Assembly: GCA_902524845.1 (NCBI GenBank)
Contig: CABZEW010000005.1
Location: 1-64,000, forward strand
Direction of reading: 5' to 3'
Source of the DNA: an uncultured Alphaproteobacteria bacterium
Lineage (GTDB): Bacteria; Pseudomonadota; Alphaproteobacteria; Rhodobacterales; Rhodobacteraceae
Length of the DNA: 64,000 bases
The notes below the pieces were generated by a model. The model saw nothing but the letters and a program-made list of their open reading frames with translations. It was not told where the DNA came from and ran no database searches. This document shows, in pieces, positions 1 through 8,644 of this stretch. A program made the translations under genes and the position numbers. Position 1 is the first letter of the stretch, and every line of letters starts with the position of its first letter.

Positions 1-586
1 AACAGAGTTTTGCGCGGATTTTTTGATAGCGCAATTTAAAAGTCGGCAGGTGAAGAAGGTTTATTTAGCATTATGCATAGGGAACCCGATCGAAAAATTA
101 AACAATATTATAAACAAGCCAGGCATAAGTATACATGACGACAATTCTATTGAGGTCAAAACTTATTTAAGAAGAAATAAAACCAATAGAGAAATCATGG
201 AAGTTAGTAGTGACCCTGGCAAGCTTGCGATTTCGCGTTTTAGCGTTCAAACCATATATGATTTGGGAGAATATCAGAAATTATCTCTGGTTAGCTGTGA
301 GATTGAAACGGGTAGAACTCATCAAATTCGAGTGCACGCTAAGCTCATTGGGCACCCAATTTTTGGAGACAAGCTTTATAAGTTGAGTAGAAAAGAGGAC
401 TTTGAGGTGGAGAAAACCATTTCATCGATTTGTAATAATGACAGAAGATTGCGTCAAATGCTTCATGCGCGTGAGCTGTCGTTCCTTCACCCAACTTGCG
501 GTAAAAGTTTATCTTTTCGAGCTGATTTACCACCCGACTTTTCATATGTCTTATCAAAGTTAGCTCAGTACCAGAAAAACTTTTAA
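1..586 (+). CDS. rluD: RluA-family 23S rRNA pseudouridine synthase, 3' part
   Basis: C-terminal part of a pseudouridine synthase of the RluA/RluC/RluD family, which converts uridines in rRNA to pseudouridine. The reading frame is open from base 2 back through the window edge, so the start and the catalytic HRLD motif lie outside. What remains shows YLAL near the cut, the family signature GRTHQIRVHAKLIGHPIFGD, and the C-terminal LHARELSFLHP. An internal TTG at 23 is not a convincing start because conserved family sequence continues upstream of it. The RluD assignment rests mainly on the common alphaproteobacterial pairing with rpoH just downstream; RluC cannot be excluded from this fragment. 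Confidence 0.85.
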   Translation, partial: TEFCADFLIAQFKSRQVKKVYLALCIGNPIEKLNNIINKPGISIHDDNSIEVKTYLRRNKTNREIMEVSSDPGKLAISRFSVQTIYDLGEYQKLSLVSCEIETGRTHQIRVHAKLIGHPIFGDKLYKLSRKEDFEVEKTISSICNNDRRLRQMLHARELSFLHPTCGKSLSFRADLPPDFSYVLSKLAQYQKNF

Positions 587-621
587 TGTCAATAAATTGG
601 CACAAAAAATGCTTGATATAC

Positions 622-650
622 TTGAAAAGTGAGAAAATCTGGCATATATA
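622..650 (+). promoter_or_regulatory. Candidate sigma-70 promoter of rpoH
   Basis: TTGAAA (622-627), a 17-nt spacer, then TATATA (645-650). Transcription would begin near 657. That is downstream of the possible GTG start at 629 and ATG at 650, so it favours ATG 680 as the real rpoH start. Read by eye, with no measured start site. Confidence 0.45.
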
Positions 651-679
651 TGTATCAACGCAACAATAAATATGGAAAT

Positions 680-1546
680 ATGATAAATAATACAGCTTCC
701 CTAATAGTAAGCGGCTCAGGCCTATCGAGGTATTTGGAGGATATAAAAAAGTTCCCGATGTTAAGCTTGGAAGAGGAATATGGTTTGGCAAAAGCCTGGG
801 TAGAGCAAGGTTGTAGGTCTTCAGCCCATAAACTTGTGACATCACACTTACGACTGGCAGCTAAGATTGCGATGGGCTACAGAGGCTACGGTCTACCAAT
901 TTCTGAGGTTGTAAGTGAAGCTAATGTTGGATTGATGCAAGCAGTTAAGAGATTTGACCCGGAAAAGGGTTTTAGGTTGGCAACATATGCTATTTGGTGG
1001 ATAAAGGCCAATATTCAGGAGTATATTCTAAAAAGTTGGAGCCTTGTCAAGATGGGGACAACTAGCTCACAAAAGAAGCTGTTCTTCAATTTAAAGAAAT
1101 TGAAAAATAAAATTGGAGCGTTTGAAGATGGTGATCTACTACCCGAAAATGTGGAAGAAATCGCTAGGCAATTACATGTTCCCGCAGACGACGTGGTTGC
1201 TATGAATAGAAGAATGATTGGTGGGGATGTGTCCTTGAATGCAACAATAAAAAGCGATGGTGAGACCGAGGAAGAGTGGCAGTCTTTACTTGCGGATCAA
1301 AGTGAAGATCATGTTGAAAAATTTGTTCACAGAGACCAAACAAGAGAAAGAAGGTCTATACTATTGAAGTCGTTGACGGTTTTAAATGACAGGGAAAAGA
1401 GCATCGTTCTAGATAGAAGGCTGAAAGAGCCGCCTCTCACGCTTGAACAACTGAGTGAGAAGCATGGAATAAGTCGAGAAAGAGTTCGACAAATCGAGAA
1501 CAAAGCAATTGAAAGGCTTAAAGACAAAGTAGTTGAGTATTCGTAA
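680..1546 (+). CDS. rpoH: RNA polymerase heat-shock sigma factor sigma-32
   Basis: Alternative sigma factor that directs RNA polymerase to heat-shock promoters. Region 1.2 is seen as SGLSRYLEDIKKFPML. Regions 2.3-2.4 contain ATYAIWWIKANIQEYIL, followed by SWSLVKMGTTSSQKKLFFNL; the QKKLFFNL part is the RpoH box that separates this family from sigma-70. Region 4.2 is the helix-turn-helix LTLEQLSEKHGISRERVRQIE. I chose ATG 680 (288 aa) because family members begin close to the SGLSRYL segment and because the candidate promoter lies just upstream; GTG 629 and ATG 650 are in-frame alternatives. Its stop lies 1 nt from the end of convergent pheA. Confidence 0.95.
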   Translation: MINNTASLIVSGSGLSRYLEDIKKFPMLSLEEEYGLAKAWVEQGCRSSAHKLVTSHLRLAAKIAMGYRGYGLPISEVVSEANVGLMQAVKRFDPEKGFRLATYAIWWIKANIQEYILKSWSLVKMGTTSSQKKLFFNLKKLKNKIGAFEDGDLLPENVEEIARQLHVPADDVVAMNRRMIGGDVSLNATIKSDGETEEEWQSLLADQSEDHVEKFVHRDQTRERRSILLKSLTVLNDREKSIVLDRRLKEPPLTLEQLSEKHGISRERVRQIENKAIERLKDKVVEYS

Positions 1547-1547
1547 A

Positions 1548-2399
1548 TTAAGAATATTTGTACCTAAAACTGCTTTGTTTATAAACGCCTATAACATCTA
1601 GCTTGTTAGTAAAATATCTTAATTCGTCCAAAGCTCTCTTTACAGAGCCATCGTCAGGATGCCCTTGAATGTCAACAAAGAATTGGGTAGCTTCAAATGA
1701 ACCCCCTAACATATAGCTCTCTAATTTTATCATATTAACATTATTAGTTGCAAACCCTCCCATTGCTTTATATAAAGCAGCTGGAATATTTCTTACTTGG
1801 AATACTATAGATGTGATCACTCTTTTCTGCTGATTAATTAAAGTTTTAGGCTTTTTCTCCATTACCAAAAATCTGGTGGTGTTGTCTTTATTGTCCTGAA
1901 CATTAGCCTGCAGTATCTTTAAACCGTAAATTTTAGAAGCTATTTTTGACGCTAATGCACCCATAAATTGATTATTTTCTTCTGATATTAATCTTGCTGA
2001 ACCTGCAGTATCATAGCCGGAAATGGGTCTAATATTATTTATTTTAAGAAATTGCTTACACTGACCTAAAAGAACCGGGTGACTTGTGGCTGTAGTTACC
2101 GTCTTCAAATTTGATGATTTAGTGCCTAACATGCAAATATCTACAGGCAAAAAGTACTCTGCAGTTATAAAAAGCTTTGAAGCTGGCAGGAGAGAATGAA
2201 TATCGGCAACCCTACCATAAGTTGAGTTATCCACTGGTAGAATAGCTTTGTCCGCTTTACCCTTTCTCACAGTTTCGATAGCTTCTTCGAATGAATCACA
2301 AGGTACAACTACAGGGTTCTTAAAAAAATTAGTTGAAGCTTGATGTGAATATGAGCCAAGGGCTCCTTGGAATGATATCTTAAAGGTCTTTTTTTTCAC
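1548..2399 (-). CDS. pheA: Prephenate dehydratase
   Basis: Converts prephenate to phenylpyruvate, the committed step to phenylalanine. It is a stand-alone dehydratase (283 aa) without chorismate mutase. The N-terminal catalytic domain opens with FQGALGSYSHQA and contains the DNTTRFLVM segment with the catalytic threonine. The C-terminal ACT domain (from about residue 192) carries LESYMLGGSFEATQF, the phenylalanine-sensing motif, so feedback inhibition is expected. The start is GTG at 2399, preceded by GGTGGA. It is transcribed toward rpoH and divergently from the cytochrome gene. Confidence 0.93.
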   Translation of the reverse strand: MKKKTFKISFQGALGSYSHQASTNFFKNPVVVPCDSFEEAIETVRKGKADKAILPVDNSTYGRVADIHSLLPASKLFITAEYFLPVDICMLGTKSSNLKTVTTATSHPVLLGQCKQFLKINNIRPISGYDTAGSARLISEENNQFMGALASKIASKIYGLKILQANVQDNKDNTTRFLVMEKKPKTLINQQKRVITSIVFQVRNIPAALYKAMGGFATNNVNMIKLESYMLGGSFEATQFFVDIQGHPDDGSVKRALDELRYFTNKLDVIGVYKQSSFRYKYS

Positions 2400-2445
2400 A
2401 ATTCCACCGCCATGAACATTTTGTCGCGCTCTTTTTTTAAATCAG

Positions 2446-2474
2446 TTGTAGAATATTTTTCAATTTTTTATATA
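2446..2474 (+). promoter_or_regulatory. Candidate promoter of cytochrome c gene
   Basis: TTGTAG (2446-2451), 17-nt spacer, TATATA (2469-2474), about 35 nt before the cytochrome ATG. Four of six -35 bases match consensus. The divergent pheA promoter must lie in the same 110-nt gap, but I could not pick it out. Confidence 0.3.
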
Positions 2475-2509
2475 ACATATAGTTATTATTCAAATTTAGG
2501 AATAGAAAT

Positions 2510-3031
2510 ATGGATACCTTAGAGTGGACTAAGATCGGTGGAGCTTCTTGCGGGGCTCTTCTATTCTTTTTGTTATTAAACTGGGGTACTGAGATAATCT
2601 ACCATAGCGGTGATGATTACTATGGGGAGCAAAAACTGGCTTATTATCTTGAAATCGAAGATAGTGTTGATGAGAAGGAAGAAAGCACTGAGGAAGCTGT
2701 TGATTTCGCTACGCTGCTTGCTAGTGCAGACATAGAAAAGGGTAAGAAAGTTTTTGGTAAATGTAAGTCCTGTCACAAGCTAGATGATGGGGCAAACGGA
2801 GTTGGCCCTCATCTTTACAAGGTCATAAACAGAGATATAGGAGCCATAGAAGGATTTAAGTACTCGAAAGTACTGATGAGTTTAGAAGGTGTTTGGAGTA
2901 TAGATGAACTTAATAAGTATCTCACTAAACCATCCGAGTATGCTCCCGGAACTGCAATGAGTTTTGCTGGCCTTAAGAAGGATAAAGATCGAGCAGATTT
3001 GATTGAGTATTTAAATACTTTACCCGAGTAA
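2510..3031 (+). CDS. cycM: Membrane-anchored cytochrome c (CycM / c552 type)
   Basis: Class I c-type cytochrome (173 aa) held in the inner membrane by one N-terminal helix (about residues 10-30) that is not cleaved. An acidic linker (about 47-63, rich in Glu and Asp) joins it to a periplasmic haem domain. The haem-binding motif is CKSCH (85-89); the likely axial methionine is Met150 in APGTAMSF. Family members carry electrons from the bc1 complex to cytochrome oxidase. It sits alone between divergent pheA and imuA. Placement next to pheA is common in alphaproteobacteria. Confidence 0.9.
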   Translation: MDTLEWTKIGGASCGALLFFLLLNWGTEIIYHSGDDYYGEQKLAYYLEIEDSVDEKEESTEEAVDFATLLASADIEKGKKVFGKCKSCHKLDDGANGVGPHLYKVINRDIGAIEGFKYSKVLMSLEGVWSIDELNKYLTKPSEYAPGTAMSFAGLKKDKDRADLIEYLNTLPE

Positions 3032-3047
3032 AAACGTTTATTAATAT

Positions 3048-3076
3048 TTGACCTCACAACTAAATGCGACTACAAT
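3048..3076 (+). promoter_or_regulatory. Promoter of imuA-like gene
   Basis: TTGACC (3048-3053), exactly 17 nt, then TACAAT (3071-3076). Both boxes match sigma-70 consensus at five of six positions, the best promoter match I found in the window. Transcription would start near 3083, inside the LexA-type operator that follows. Confidence 0.65.
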
Positions 3077-3078
3077 AA

Positions 3079-3093
3079 GAACAAAAGAAGAAC
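3079..3093 (+). promoter_or_regulatory. LexA (SOS) operator
   Basis: GAAC-N7-GAAC, the reverse complement of GTTC-N7-GTTC, which is the direct-repeat LexA site of alphaproteobacteria. The two tetramers are at 3079-3082 and 3090-3093. The site begins 2 nt after the -10 box and covers the expected start point, as a repressor site should. It predicts that the downstream imuA-like gene belongs to the SOS regulon. Confidence 0.7.
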
Positions 3094-3111
3094 AAAAAAT
3101 TTAGATATCAA

Positions 3112-3744
3112 ATGGGTCATCATAGTTTTTCTGAGATTAAATACTTAGAGTTTTTGCCAGGATTATTTCTCAAGAAGGGAAGTATTCATCAAATAGCAGG
3201 ACCATCAAGATTTATTTTTGCACTTATAGTTGCAAGAAATATTAAAAGTTACGTAACATGGATAAGAAGTAAAGAGTGCGGTGTTTCGCTTTATCCTGAC
3301 GGACTTACATCATGGGTGGATACAAATAAATTTATTCTGGTAGATACAATGACAAGCCAAGAGTCCACATGGGCAATAGAAGAATTTTTAAAATCAGGTG
3401 TAAGTGAACTTTTAGTATGTGAGCTAGATAAGCCAATTCAATACTCAAGCCTCCGAAGAATAATTTTATCTTTTAAAAATGTAGAAGAAGAAAAAGATAC
3501 AACTTTTCCAATAATATTGTTAATTTCTTCTTTTCAAAATAAAATAATAGGTGTTGAGAGCAGATGGTCTATGAAACCCAATCTTGAAATTGCTTCATCC
3601 ACAAAAAAAAAGCTTTTTTCCTTAGAAGAACAGTGGGAATTGGTATGTAGTAAGTCAAGATTAAGTGTGTCAACATGGATAATAAAGGCTAGACAACAAG
3701 GTTATAATAGAAGAACTATTAATGTATATAAGCCTAGTTCATAG
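3112..3744 (+). CDS. imuA: ImuA-like (RecA-related) SOS protein, orphan
   Basis: A 210-aa protein resembling the ImuA family, relatives of RecA/SulA that assist the ImuB-DnaE2 mutasome in damage-induced translesion synthesis. Support comes from its overall pattern: an opening LPGLFLKKGSIHQIAGP, then a WIRSKECGVSLYPDG strand, then SGVSELLVCELD and SSLRRIILSF. The usual nucleotide-binding loop is not preserved: GPSRFIFAL occupies the place of a GxxxxGKT motif. The LexA-type promoter just upstream supports a DNA-damage role. No imuB or dnaE2 is adjacent, so its partner, if any, is elsewhere. No Shine-Dalgarno is visible before ATG 3112. Its stop is 1 nt from the convergent oxoprolinase stop. Confidence 0.7.
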   Translation: MGHHSFSEIKYLEFLPGLFLKKGSIHQIAGPSRFIFALIVARNIKSYVTWIRSKECGVSLYPDGLTSWVDTNKFILVDTMTSQESTWAIEEFLKSGVSELLVCELDKPIQYSSLRRIILSFKNVEEEKDTTFPIILLISSFQNKIIGVESRWSMKPNLEIASSTKKKLFSLEEQWELVCSKSRLSVSTWIIKARQQGYNRRTINVYKPSS

Positions 3745-3745
3745 C

Positions 3746-6700
3746 CTACTCGGTCAAAGCCCCTAACGCTCCTCCCCCAGGGGTTTCCACAACTAGAGTA
3801 TCACCTTTTTTTCCTTCTATCTGATCAGCATACTTTAATTTCTTAACCCTTCCATTGTTTCTCAGAAGACTGGTTAACCCCACTTGACCTGATCCTCCAC
3901 CTAATAACCCTGGGGGGCCGATAGTTCTATGACCAGACAGTACTGAAATTATCATTGGCTCTAAAAGATAGATTTTACGAATTACACCGTCACCCCCATG
4001 GTACTGCCCAGCACCTCCAGAACCAGCACGTATCGAAAATTCTTTTAAAATGACAGGGTATCTAAACTCAAGAGTTTCCGGATCAGTTAACCGGCTGTTT
4101 GTCATATGGCTATGTACAGCGGAGGTACCTTCATAAAATTTCCCAGAAAAGTCAATTCCAGCACCAGTGCCACCACAAATTGTTTCATAGTATTGGAACT
4201 TCTCATTACCCCAGGTGATGTTGTTCATGGTTGACTGGGATGCGGCTTGAAGGCCAAAACTCATTAACAAGGCAGAGGTCACAGCCTGACTGGTCTCAAC
4301 ATTACCAGCGATTACTGCAGCTGGATATTCTGGAGATAACATACTTCTTCTTGGAATTTTTATTTTAATTGGTTTCATGATTCCGGAGTTCATAGGAATA
4401 TTGCCTCCGGTTAATATTCTAAATGCGTACAATACAGCTGCTCTGGTTACAGGTAATGGAGCATTATAGTTGCTTTCCAGTTGCATTGTGGTTCCATTAA
4501 AATCAACCTCTATAGAACTATCTTCTATGCTAGGTGTCAGTCTGATATTAATTTTTCTGGATCCACCTAACAAATCATTATCCATGTAGTATGTGACCTC
4601 TGTTTCTTTTATCGTCTTGATTGACTCCCTAACAGCATCTTCGGCATTTTGACAAACAAGTTCTTGAAACCGAAAAACTGTTTCAAGACCATATTTATCG
4701 ACTACTTTTAATAATTCTGTTTCACCTTTTTTGCATGCTGCTATTTGAGCTTTCAAATCAGCAATATTGGTTAAAGGAGATCTTGCTGGATATGGGCCTG
4801 ACAGAATTTTATTTTTAATGTCCTCTTCTCTAAAAATTCCATTATCTACAATTTTCCAATTATCAATATAAATACCTTCGTCATGTATATCCTTGCTATT
4901 ACAGGGCATGGATCCTGGAGTAAGTCCACCGATATCAGTATGATGTCCTCTAGCTGCTGTATAGAAAATTATTTCTGATTTTTTAGAGTTCCAAATAGGA
5001 TTAACAATAGTAATGTCTGGGAGATGGGTCCCACCGTTATAGGGTGCATTTATAGCGAAAATGTCACCCTGAGATAAAGTAGGATTATTTTTTATTATAG
5101 ATTTGACCGTGGAGTCCATAGATCCTAAATGAACCGGCATATGTGGAGCATTGGCAACTAACTCGCCATCCTTATCAAAAATAGCACAGGAAAAATCTAG
5201 GCGTTCTTTTATAGTTATTGATTGGGCTGTCTTCTCTAAAACAAAACCCATTTGTTCAGCAATTGACATGAATAAATTGTTAAACACTTCAATTTGCGCA
5301 CTTTCAGTATGTCTTTTTGGTCGAAAAGTCCGCACGCTTTTAAGTTTTATGGTACCACTCTCTAAAAGAGTACCCTCCCAGCCTCTCTTGAGTAAAATTG
5401 ATGTCTGGGATCCTACGAGGACAGCAGGCCCAAGGATTCTTGCAGTTTTACTTAAATTTTCTATCCAGAAAAATTGACAATCATTCCACTCTCCATCAAT
5501 AAAAACTTTTTTATTCGCTATTGGTGGCTGTAGCCTTTTAAATTCTTCAGGAGCTATATTATTTTTTATAGTTAGATCCGTACGTCCGATAGCTTCGACG
5601 AATACAGACTCTATGACTAATTTTTTTGAAATGGGTTTGAACCCAAAAAGACGGAGATAGGTGTCACTAAACCTTGATTGTAAATGAGCAATCGAATCGA
5701 ACGCTAGGTCTATGCTTGTGTCTGTACCACTTAGCTTGATAAATAGTTTTATCACGTGGGTCATGTTTTTTTCAGATACGTTTTGCTCTTCAAGAGCTTC
5801 CGTTGTTGCAGTAATAAGACTATCAGCTACAAGTGCGCTTTCTAATAAGGTCTCTCTGTTTAAATTTTTTTCTACTATCATGCTTTTATTAGTTCTTATC
5901 TCGGCTAAACCCATACCGTAAGCTGAGAGTACTGAAGCATGTGGGTGAATAAGACAGGTCTTCATATCCAATATCTCTGCAATTGAACAAGCGTGCTGGC
6001 CTGCAGCTCCTCCGAATACAGTTAGGCAATATTCTCTGAGGTCGTAACCTCTTTGAACTGATATTTTTTTTATGGCTTCGGCCATACTGTTATCTGCGAC
6101 GCTAATGAATCCCTCTGCAATTTCCTCTATTGGAACATTTAATTTATCGCTGAGCTGTTTAAAAAGATTTCGAGATGCTCTTAGTGACAAACTTTTTTTA
6201 CTATTATCACCGAAAGTTTTTGGAAAAAAATTTGATTGAATTCTTCCAGTGACAAGGTTGCTATCGGTAATGGTTAAGGGTCCTCCTCTATCGTAACAGG
6301 TTGGTCCCGGGTTTGCGCCTGCACTTTCGGGTCCTACTATTAATCTGCCTGATTTTTCAGTGAGAATACTTCCACCACCTGCTGCGATAGTATTAATGCT
6401 TAACATAGGTATTGAGATTCGAATTCCATCAATACTATTGTTGACTGTGCGCTCTAGTTCTCCAGAATAATGCCAAACATCGGTTGAAGTTCCTCCCATA
6501 TCGAAACCAATTATTTTGTGTTCATTTTCCAGAGCGCTAGTTTTTATTCCTCCTATTACTCCACCAGCTGGGCCAGATAAAATCGAGTCCTTTCCTGAAA
6601 AAAGATTTGCATTTGTGAGGCCTCCATTGGATTGCATAAAGCTTATTTTACTGTTTATATCTCCTTCGAACTCTGAATAAAGATTTTCAATATATTTATT

Positions 6701-7372
6701 TAAAACGGGGCTTAGGTATGCATCTGCAATAGTTGTATCTCCTCTCATTACGTACTTCATAATTTGAGATGTTCTATAGCTCAACGAAATGTGCGAAAAC
6801 CCTAGACCCTTTGCTACTTTTTCTGCTTCTATTTCATGTTTATTGAATTTGCAACTATGCATAAAAACAATTGCGCAAGATTTTTCTTTTGTATTTTTTA
6901 CCTTTCTCAGATCGTTAAAGAGCTTTTCTCTATTTATGGGCATCAATATTTCACCGGAAGCCGTAACTCTTTCTTCAACCTCGATTATGTGATCATATAA
7001 AGGGTCGCTTAAGATAATTTTTCGATCAAAAAGATTAGGCCTGTTTTGGTATGCGATACGCAGTTGATCTCTCAATCCTTTAGTAGTTAGTAAAACTACA
7101 GGAAACCCCTTTCTTTCAAGAAGGGCATTGGTTGCGACTGTTGTCCCCATTTTTATGGAGTCTATATTATCTGCAGGTATCTTTGCATCATGAGGCACGT
7201 TTAGAAAACGCTTTATTCCCTCCATACCTGCGTCCGCATAAAGTTGAGCATTCTCTGATAGCATTTTATCAGTAAATATTTTGCCACTAGGGTCTCTAGC
7301 AATTATATCGGTAAACGTTCCTCCGCGATCAATCCAAAAGTCCCATTGTTTATTATCTTTTTTCTCTAACAT
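3746..7372 (-). CDS. Fused 5-oxoprolinase / hydantoinase (HyuA-HyuB)
   Basis: A 1208-aa protein joining the two subunits that many bacteria encode separately. The HyuA half (about 1-680) is an ATPase of the ASKHA fold: [11 protein letters not shown] near the N-terminus, [14 protein letters not shown], and [11 protein letters not shown]. The HyuB half (about 690-1208) has [28 protein letters not shown], and a C-terminal GGxG-rich stretch. This fusion is the architecture of ATP-dependent 5-oxo-L-prolinase, which opens 5-oxoproline to glutamate. Hydantoinases share the fold, so the substrate is not proven. It stands alone, without other hydantoin genes nearby. ATG 7372 precedes [16 protein letters not shown], the expected distance from the first motif. 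Confidence 0.88.
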   Translation of the reverse strand: MLEKKDNKQWDFWIDRGGTFTDIIARDPSGKIFTDKMLSENAQLYADAGMEGIKRFLNVPHDAKIPADNIDSIKMGTTVATNALLERKGFPVVLLTTKGLRDQLRIAYQNRPNLFDRKIILSDPLYDHIIEVEERVTASGEILMPINREKLFNDLRKVKNTKEKSCAIVFMHSCKFNKHEIEAEKVAKGLGFSHISLSYRTSQIMKYVMRGDTTIADAYLSPVLNKYIENLYSEFEGDINSKISFMQSNGGLTNANLFSGKDSILSGPAGGVIGGIKTSALENEHKIIGFDMGGTSTDVWHYSGELERTVNNSIDGIRISIPMLSINTIAAGGGSILTEKSGRLIVGPESAGANPGPTCYDRGGPLTITDSNLVTGRIQSNFFPKTFGDNSKKSLSLRASRNLFKQLSDKLNVPIEEIAEGFISVADNSMAEAIKKISVQRGYDLREYCLTVFGGAAGQHACSIAEILDMKTCLIHPHASVLSAYGMGLAEIRTNKSMIVEKNLNRETLLESALVADSLITATTEALEEQNVSEKNMTHVIKLFIKLSGTDTSIDLAFDSIAHLQSRFSDTYLRLFGFKPISKKLVIESVFVEAIGRTDLTIKNNIAPEEFKRLQPPIANKKVFIDGEWNDCQFFWIENLSKTARILGPAVLVGSQTSILLKRGWEGTLLESGTIKLKSVRTFRPKRHTESAQIEVFNNLFMSIAEQMGFVLEKTAQSITIKERLDFSCAIFDKDGELVANAPHMPVHLGSMDSTVKSIIKNNPTLSQGDIFAINAPYNGGTHLPDITIVNPIWNSKKSEIIFYTAARGHHTDIGGLTPGSMPCNSKDIHDEGIYIDNWKIVDNGIFREEDIKNKILSGPYPARSPLTNIADLKAQIAACKKGETELLKVVDKYGLETVFRFQELVCQNAEDAVRESIKTIKETEVTYYMDNDLLGGSRKINIRLTPSIEDSSIEVDFNGTTMQLESNYNAPLPVTRAAVLYAFRILTGGNIPMNSGIMKPIKIKIPRRSMLSPEYPAAVIAGNVETSQAVTSALLMSFGLQAASQSTMNNITWGNEKFQYYETICGGTGAGIDFSGKFYEGTSAVHSHMTNSRLTDPETLEFRYPVILKEFSIRAGSGGAGQYHGGDGVIRKIYLLEPMIISVLSGHRTIGPPGLLGGGSGQVGLTSLLRNNGRVKKLKYADQIEGKKGDTLVVETPGGGALGALTE

Positions 7373-7476
7373 ACTTCTTATCTACTATACCTACATTGTT
7401 ACTAAAAGATCTTAATCGATCAAATTGACAAGCAAACGAAGACTATTATTTGACGCCAAATAAAAAAAAACGTTTA

Positions 7477-8430
7477 TCATATTAATCCAGCAACCCACTT
7501 TTCGATTAAATATCTTGCTACAGCTCCTCTTCTTGCCATAAATATCGATTTGTCTAACCCATTAAGAGCTCTAAAAACATCTTCTTTACTTACCCAAATA
7601 GCATCTTCAAGTTCATTTTTGTCGATACTTATAGTCCTGTTTTGCGCTTCGCCTGTACACCCCATCATCAGTGATGCAGGAAATGGCCACGGTTGACTAG
7701 TTATGTACTTAACATTTTTTATTTTTATAGCACTCTCCTCCATTGCCTCTCTTTCGGCTGCTGCCTCAATGGTTTCACCGGGCTCAATAAAGCCCGCTAA
7801 ACACGAATACATTTTTTCTGGCCAACCATGTGATCTTCCTAAAAGTATATCATTTCCCTTTATAATTAACATGATGACTACAGGATCAATTCTAGGAAAT
7901 TGCTTGAAATTACACTTTTCGCATACCTTTTCCCAACCAGCCTTTTCTGAAGATAATTTACCTCCACAAGATTGGCAGAAATTAACTCGCTTGTGCCACT
8001 CGTATATACCTTTTGCGGTTGCGCATAAATTTGCATATTTTGTGTTCAATATCGGTAGTAAATTTCGCAAATCACAAAAATAGGTACCTTTTGGCAAATC
8101 TGGATGATAATTTTTTTCTCGATCATTAAACGATCCAATTTGGTCTGTATTTCCTAAAACTTCCCTTGAGTGAGACATATCCCACAAAACAATATTTTTA
8201 TTTTCAAACTCCCCAAGAAAAATATAATTACTTAAATTTTTTATGAACTTGGTTCTTTTTTCTATAAGATAGGGAACAGGTTTTCCATCATTAAAACGAA
8301 AAAGAAGTTTTCCTCTCCATATAAGTAAATGGCAACAATCTTTAAGGTTTAAAAGTCGTTTTGAGTCTCTAAGATGTGCCTTCCTTTTTAAATTAATTTT
8401 AGAAAATAGTGGCAGGGTATCTAAATCCAT
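7477..8430 (-). CDS. nudC: NADH pyrophosphatase (decapping Nudix hydrolase)
   Basis: Nudix hydrolase (317 aa) that splits NADH to NMNH and AMP and can remove NAD caps from RNA. The zinc ribbon is CQSCGGKL...CEKC (about residues 152-173). The Nudix box follows as GFIEPGETIEAAAERE and AMEESAIKI; the usual glycine near its end is alanine here. SQPWPFPASLM just after it is the signature that separates NudC from other Nudix families. AAGGA lies about 7 nt before ATG 8430. A promoter on the minus strand can be drawn through the divergent SRP RNA promoter region. Confidence 0.93.
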   Translation of the reverse strand: MDLDTLPLFSKINLKRKAHLRDSKRLLNLKDCCHLLIWRGKLLFRFNDGKPVPYLIEKRTKFIKNLSNYIFLGEFENKNIVLWDMSHSREVLGNTDQIGSFNDREKNYHPDLPKGTYFCDLRNLLPILNTKYANLCATAKGIYEWHKRVNFCQSCGGKLSSEKAGWEKVCEKCNFKQFPRIDPVVIMLIIKGNDILLGRSHGWPEKMYSCLAGFIEPGETIEAAAEREAMEESAIKIKNVKYITSQPWPFPASLMMGCTGEAQNRTISIDKNELEDAIWVSKEDVFRALNGLDKSIFMARRGAVARYLIEKWVAGLI

Positions 8431-8459
8431 TGCACGGTCCTTGGTATATTTTAATTTTC

Positions 8460-8487
8460 TTGTTTAAGACATTGTAAGAGATATAAT
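8460..8487 (+). promoter_or_regulatory. Promoter of SRP RNA gene
   Basis: TTGTTT (8460-8465), 16-nt spacer, perfect TATAAT (8482-8487). The predicted start at about 8494 coincides with the first base of the SRP RNA terminal stem. Confidence 0.6.
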
Positions 8488-8514
8488 TATACGCGAGAGA
8501 TTGGCTCGGGTAAA
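8486..8514 (-). promoter_or_regulatory. Candidate divergent promoter of nudC
   Basis: On the minus strand TTTACC (8514-8509), a 17-nt spacer, and TATAAT (8491-8486). The -10 overlaps the plus-strand -10, because 8482-8491 (TATAATTATA) is a perfect palindrome. The -35 lies inside the SRP RNA gene. Confidence 0.35.
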
Positions 8515-8589
8515 CCTTATCGATCACCCGGTCAGGTCTGAAAAGAAGCAGCCAAATCGTATTGGTTTAGGTCGTTTGCCAATCTCTCG
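8494..8589 (+). ncRNA. ffs: Signal recognition particle RNA, small bacterial type (4.5S)
   Basis: RNA of the signal recognition particle, which binds Ffh and guides membrane proteins to FtsY. The conserved domain IV segment GGTCAGGTCTGAAAAG is followed at once by AAGCAGCC. The apical loop reads GAAA where E. coli has GGAA. The ends form a perfect 12-bp stem: 8494-8505 pairs with 8578-8589. A TATAAT box at 8482-8487 puts the transcription start at the first stem base. Location upstream of dnaX is a common bacterial arrangement. No clear U-tract terminator follows. Confidence 0.92.
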
Positions 8590-8644
8590 TTTAAAGCGAA
8601 ATTTGTAAATACTTTTATTTAGGAAATTAAAGGGAATCATAAAA

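Noticed and set aside
345..845. Minus-strand frame of 166 codons
   Set aside because: Antisense to the pseudouridine synthase and rpoH, with no recognisable motif.
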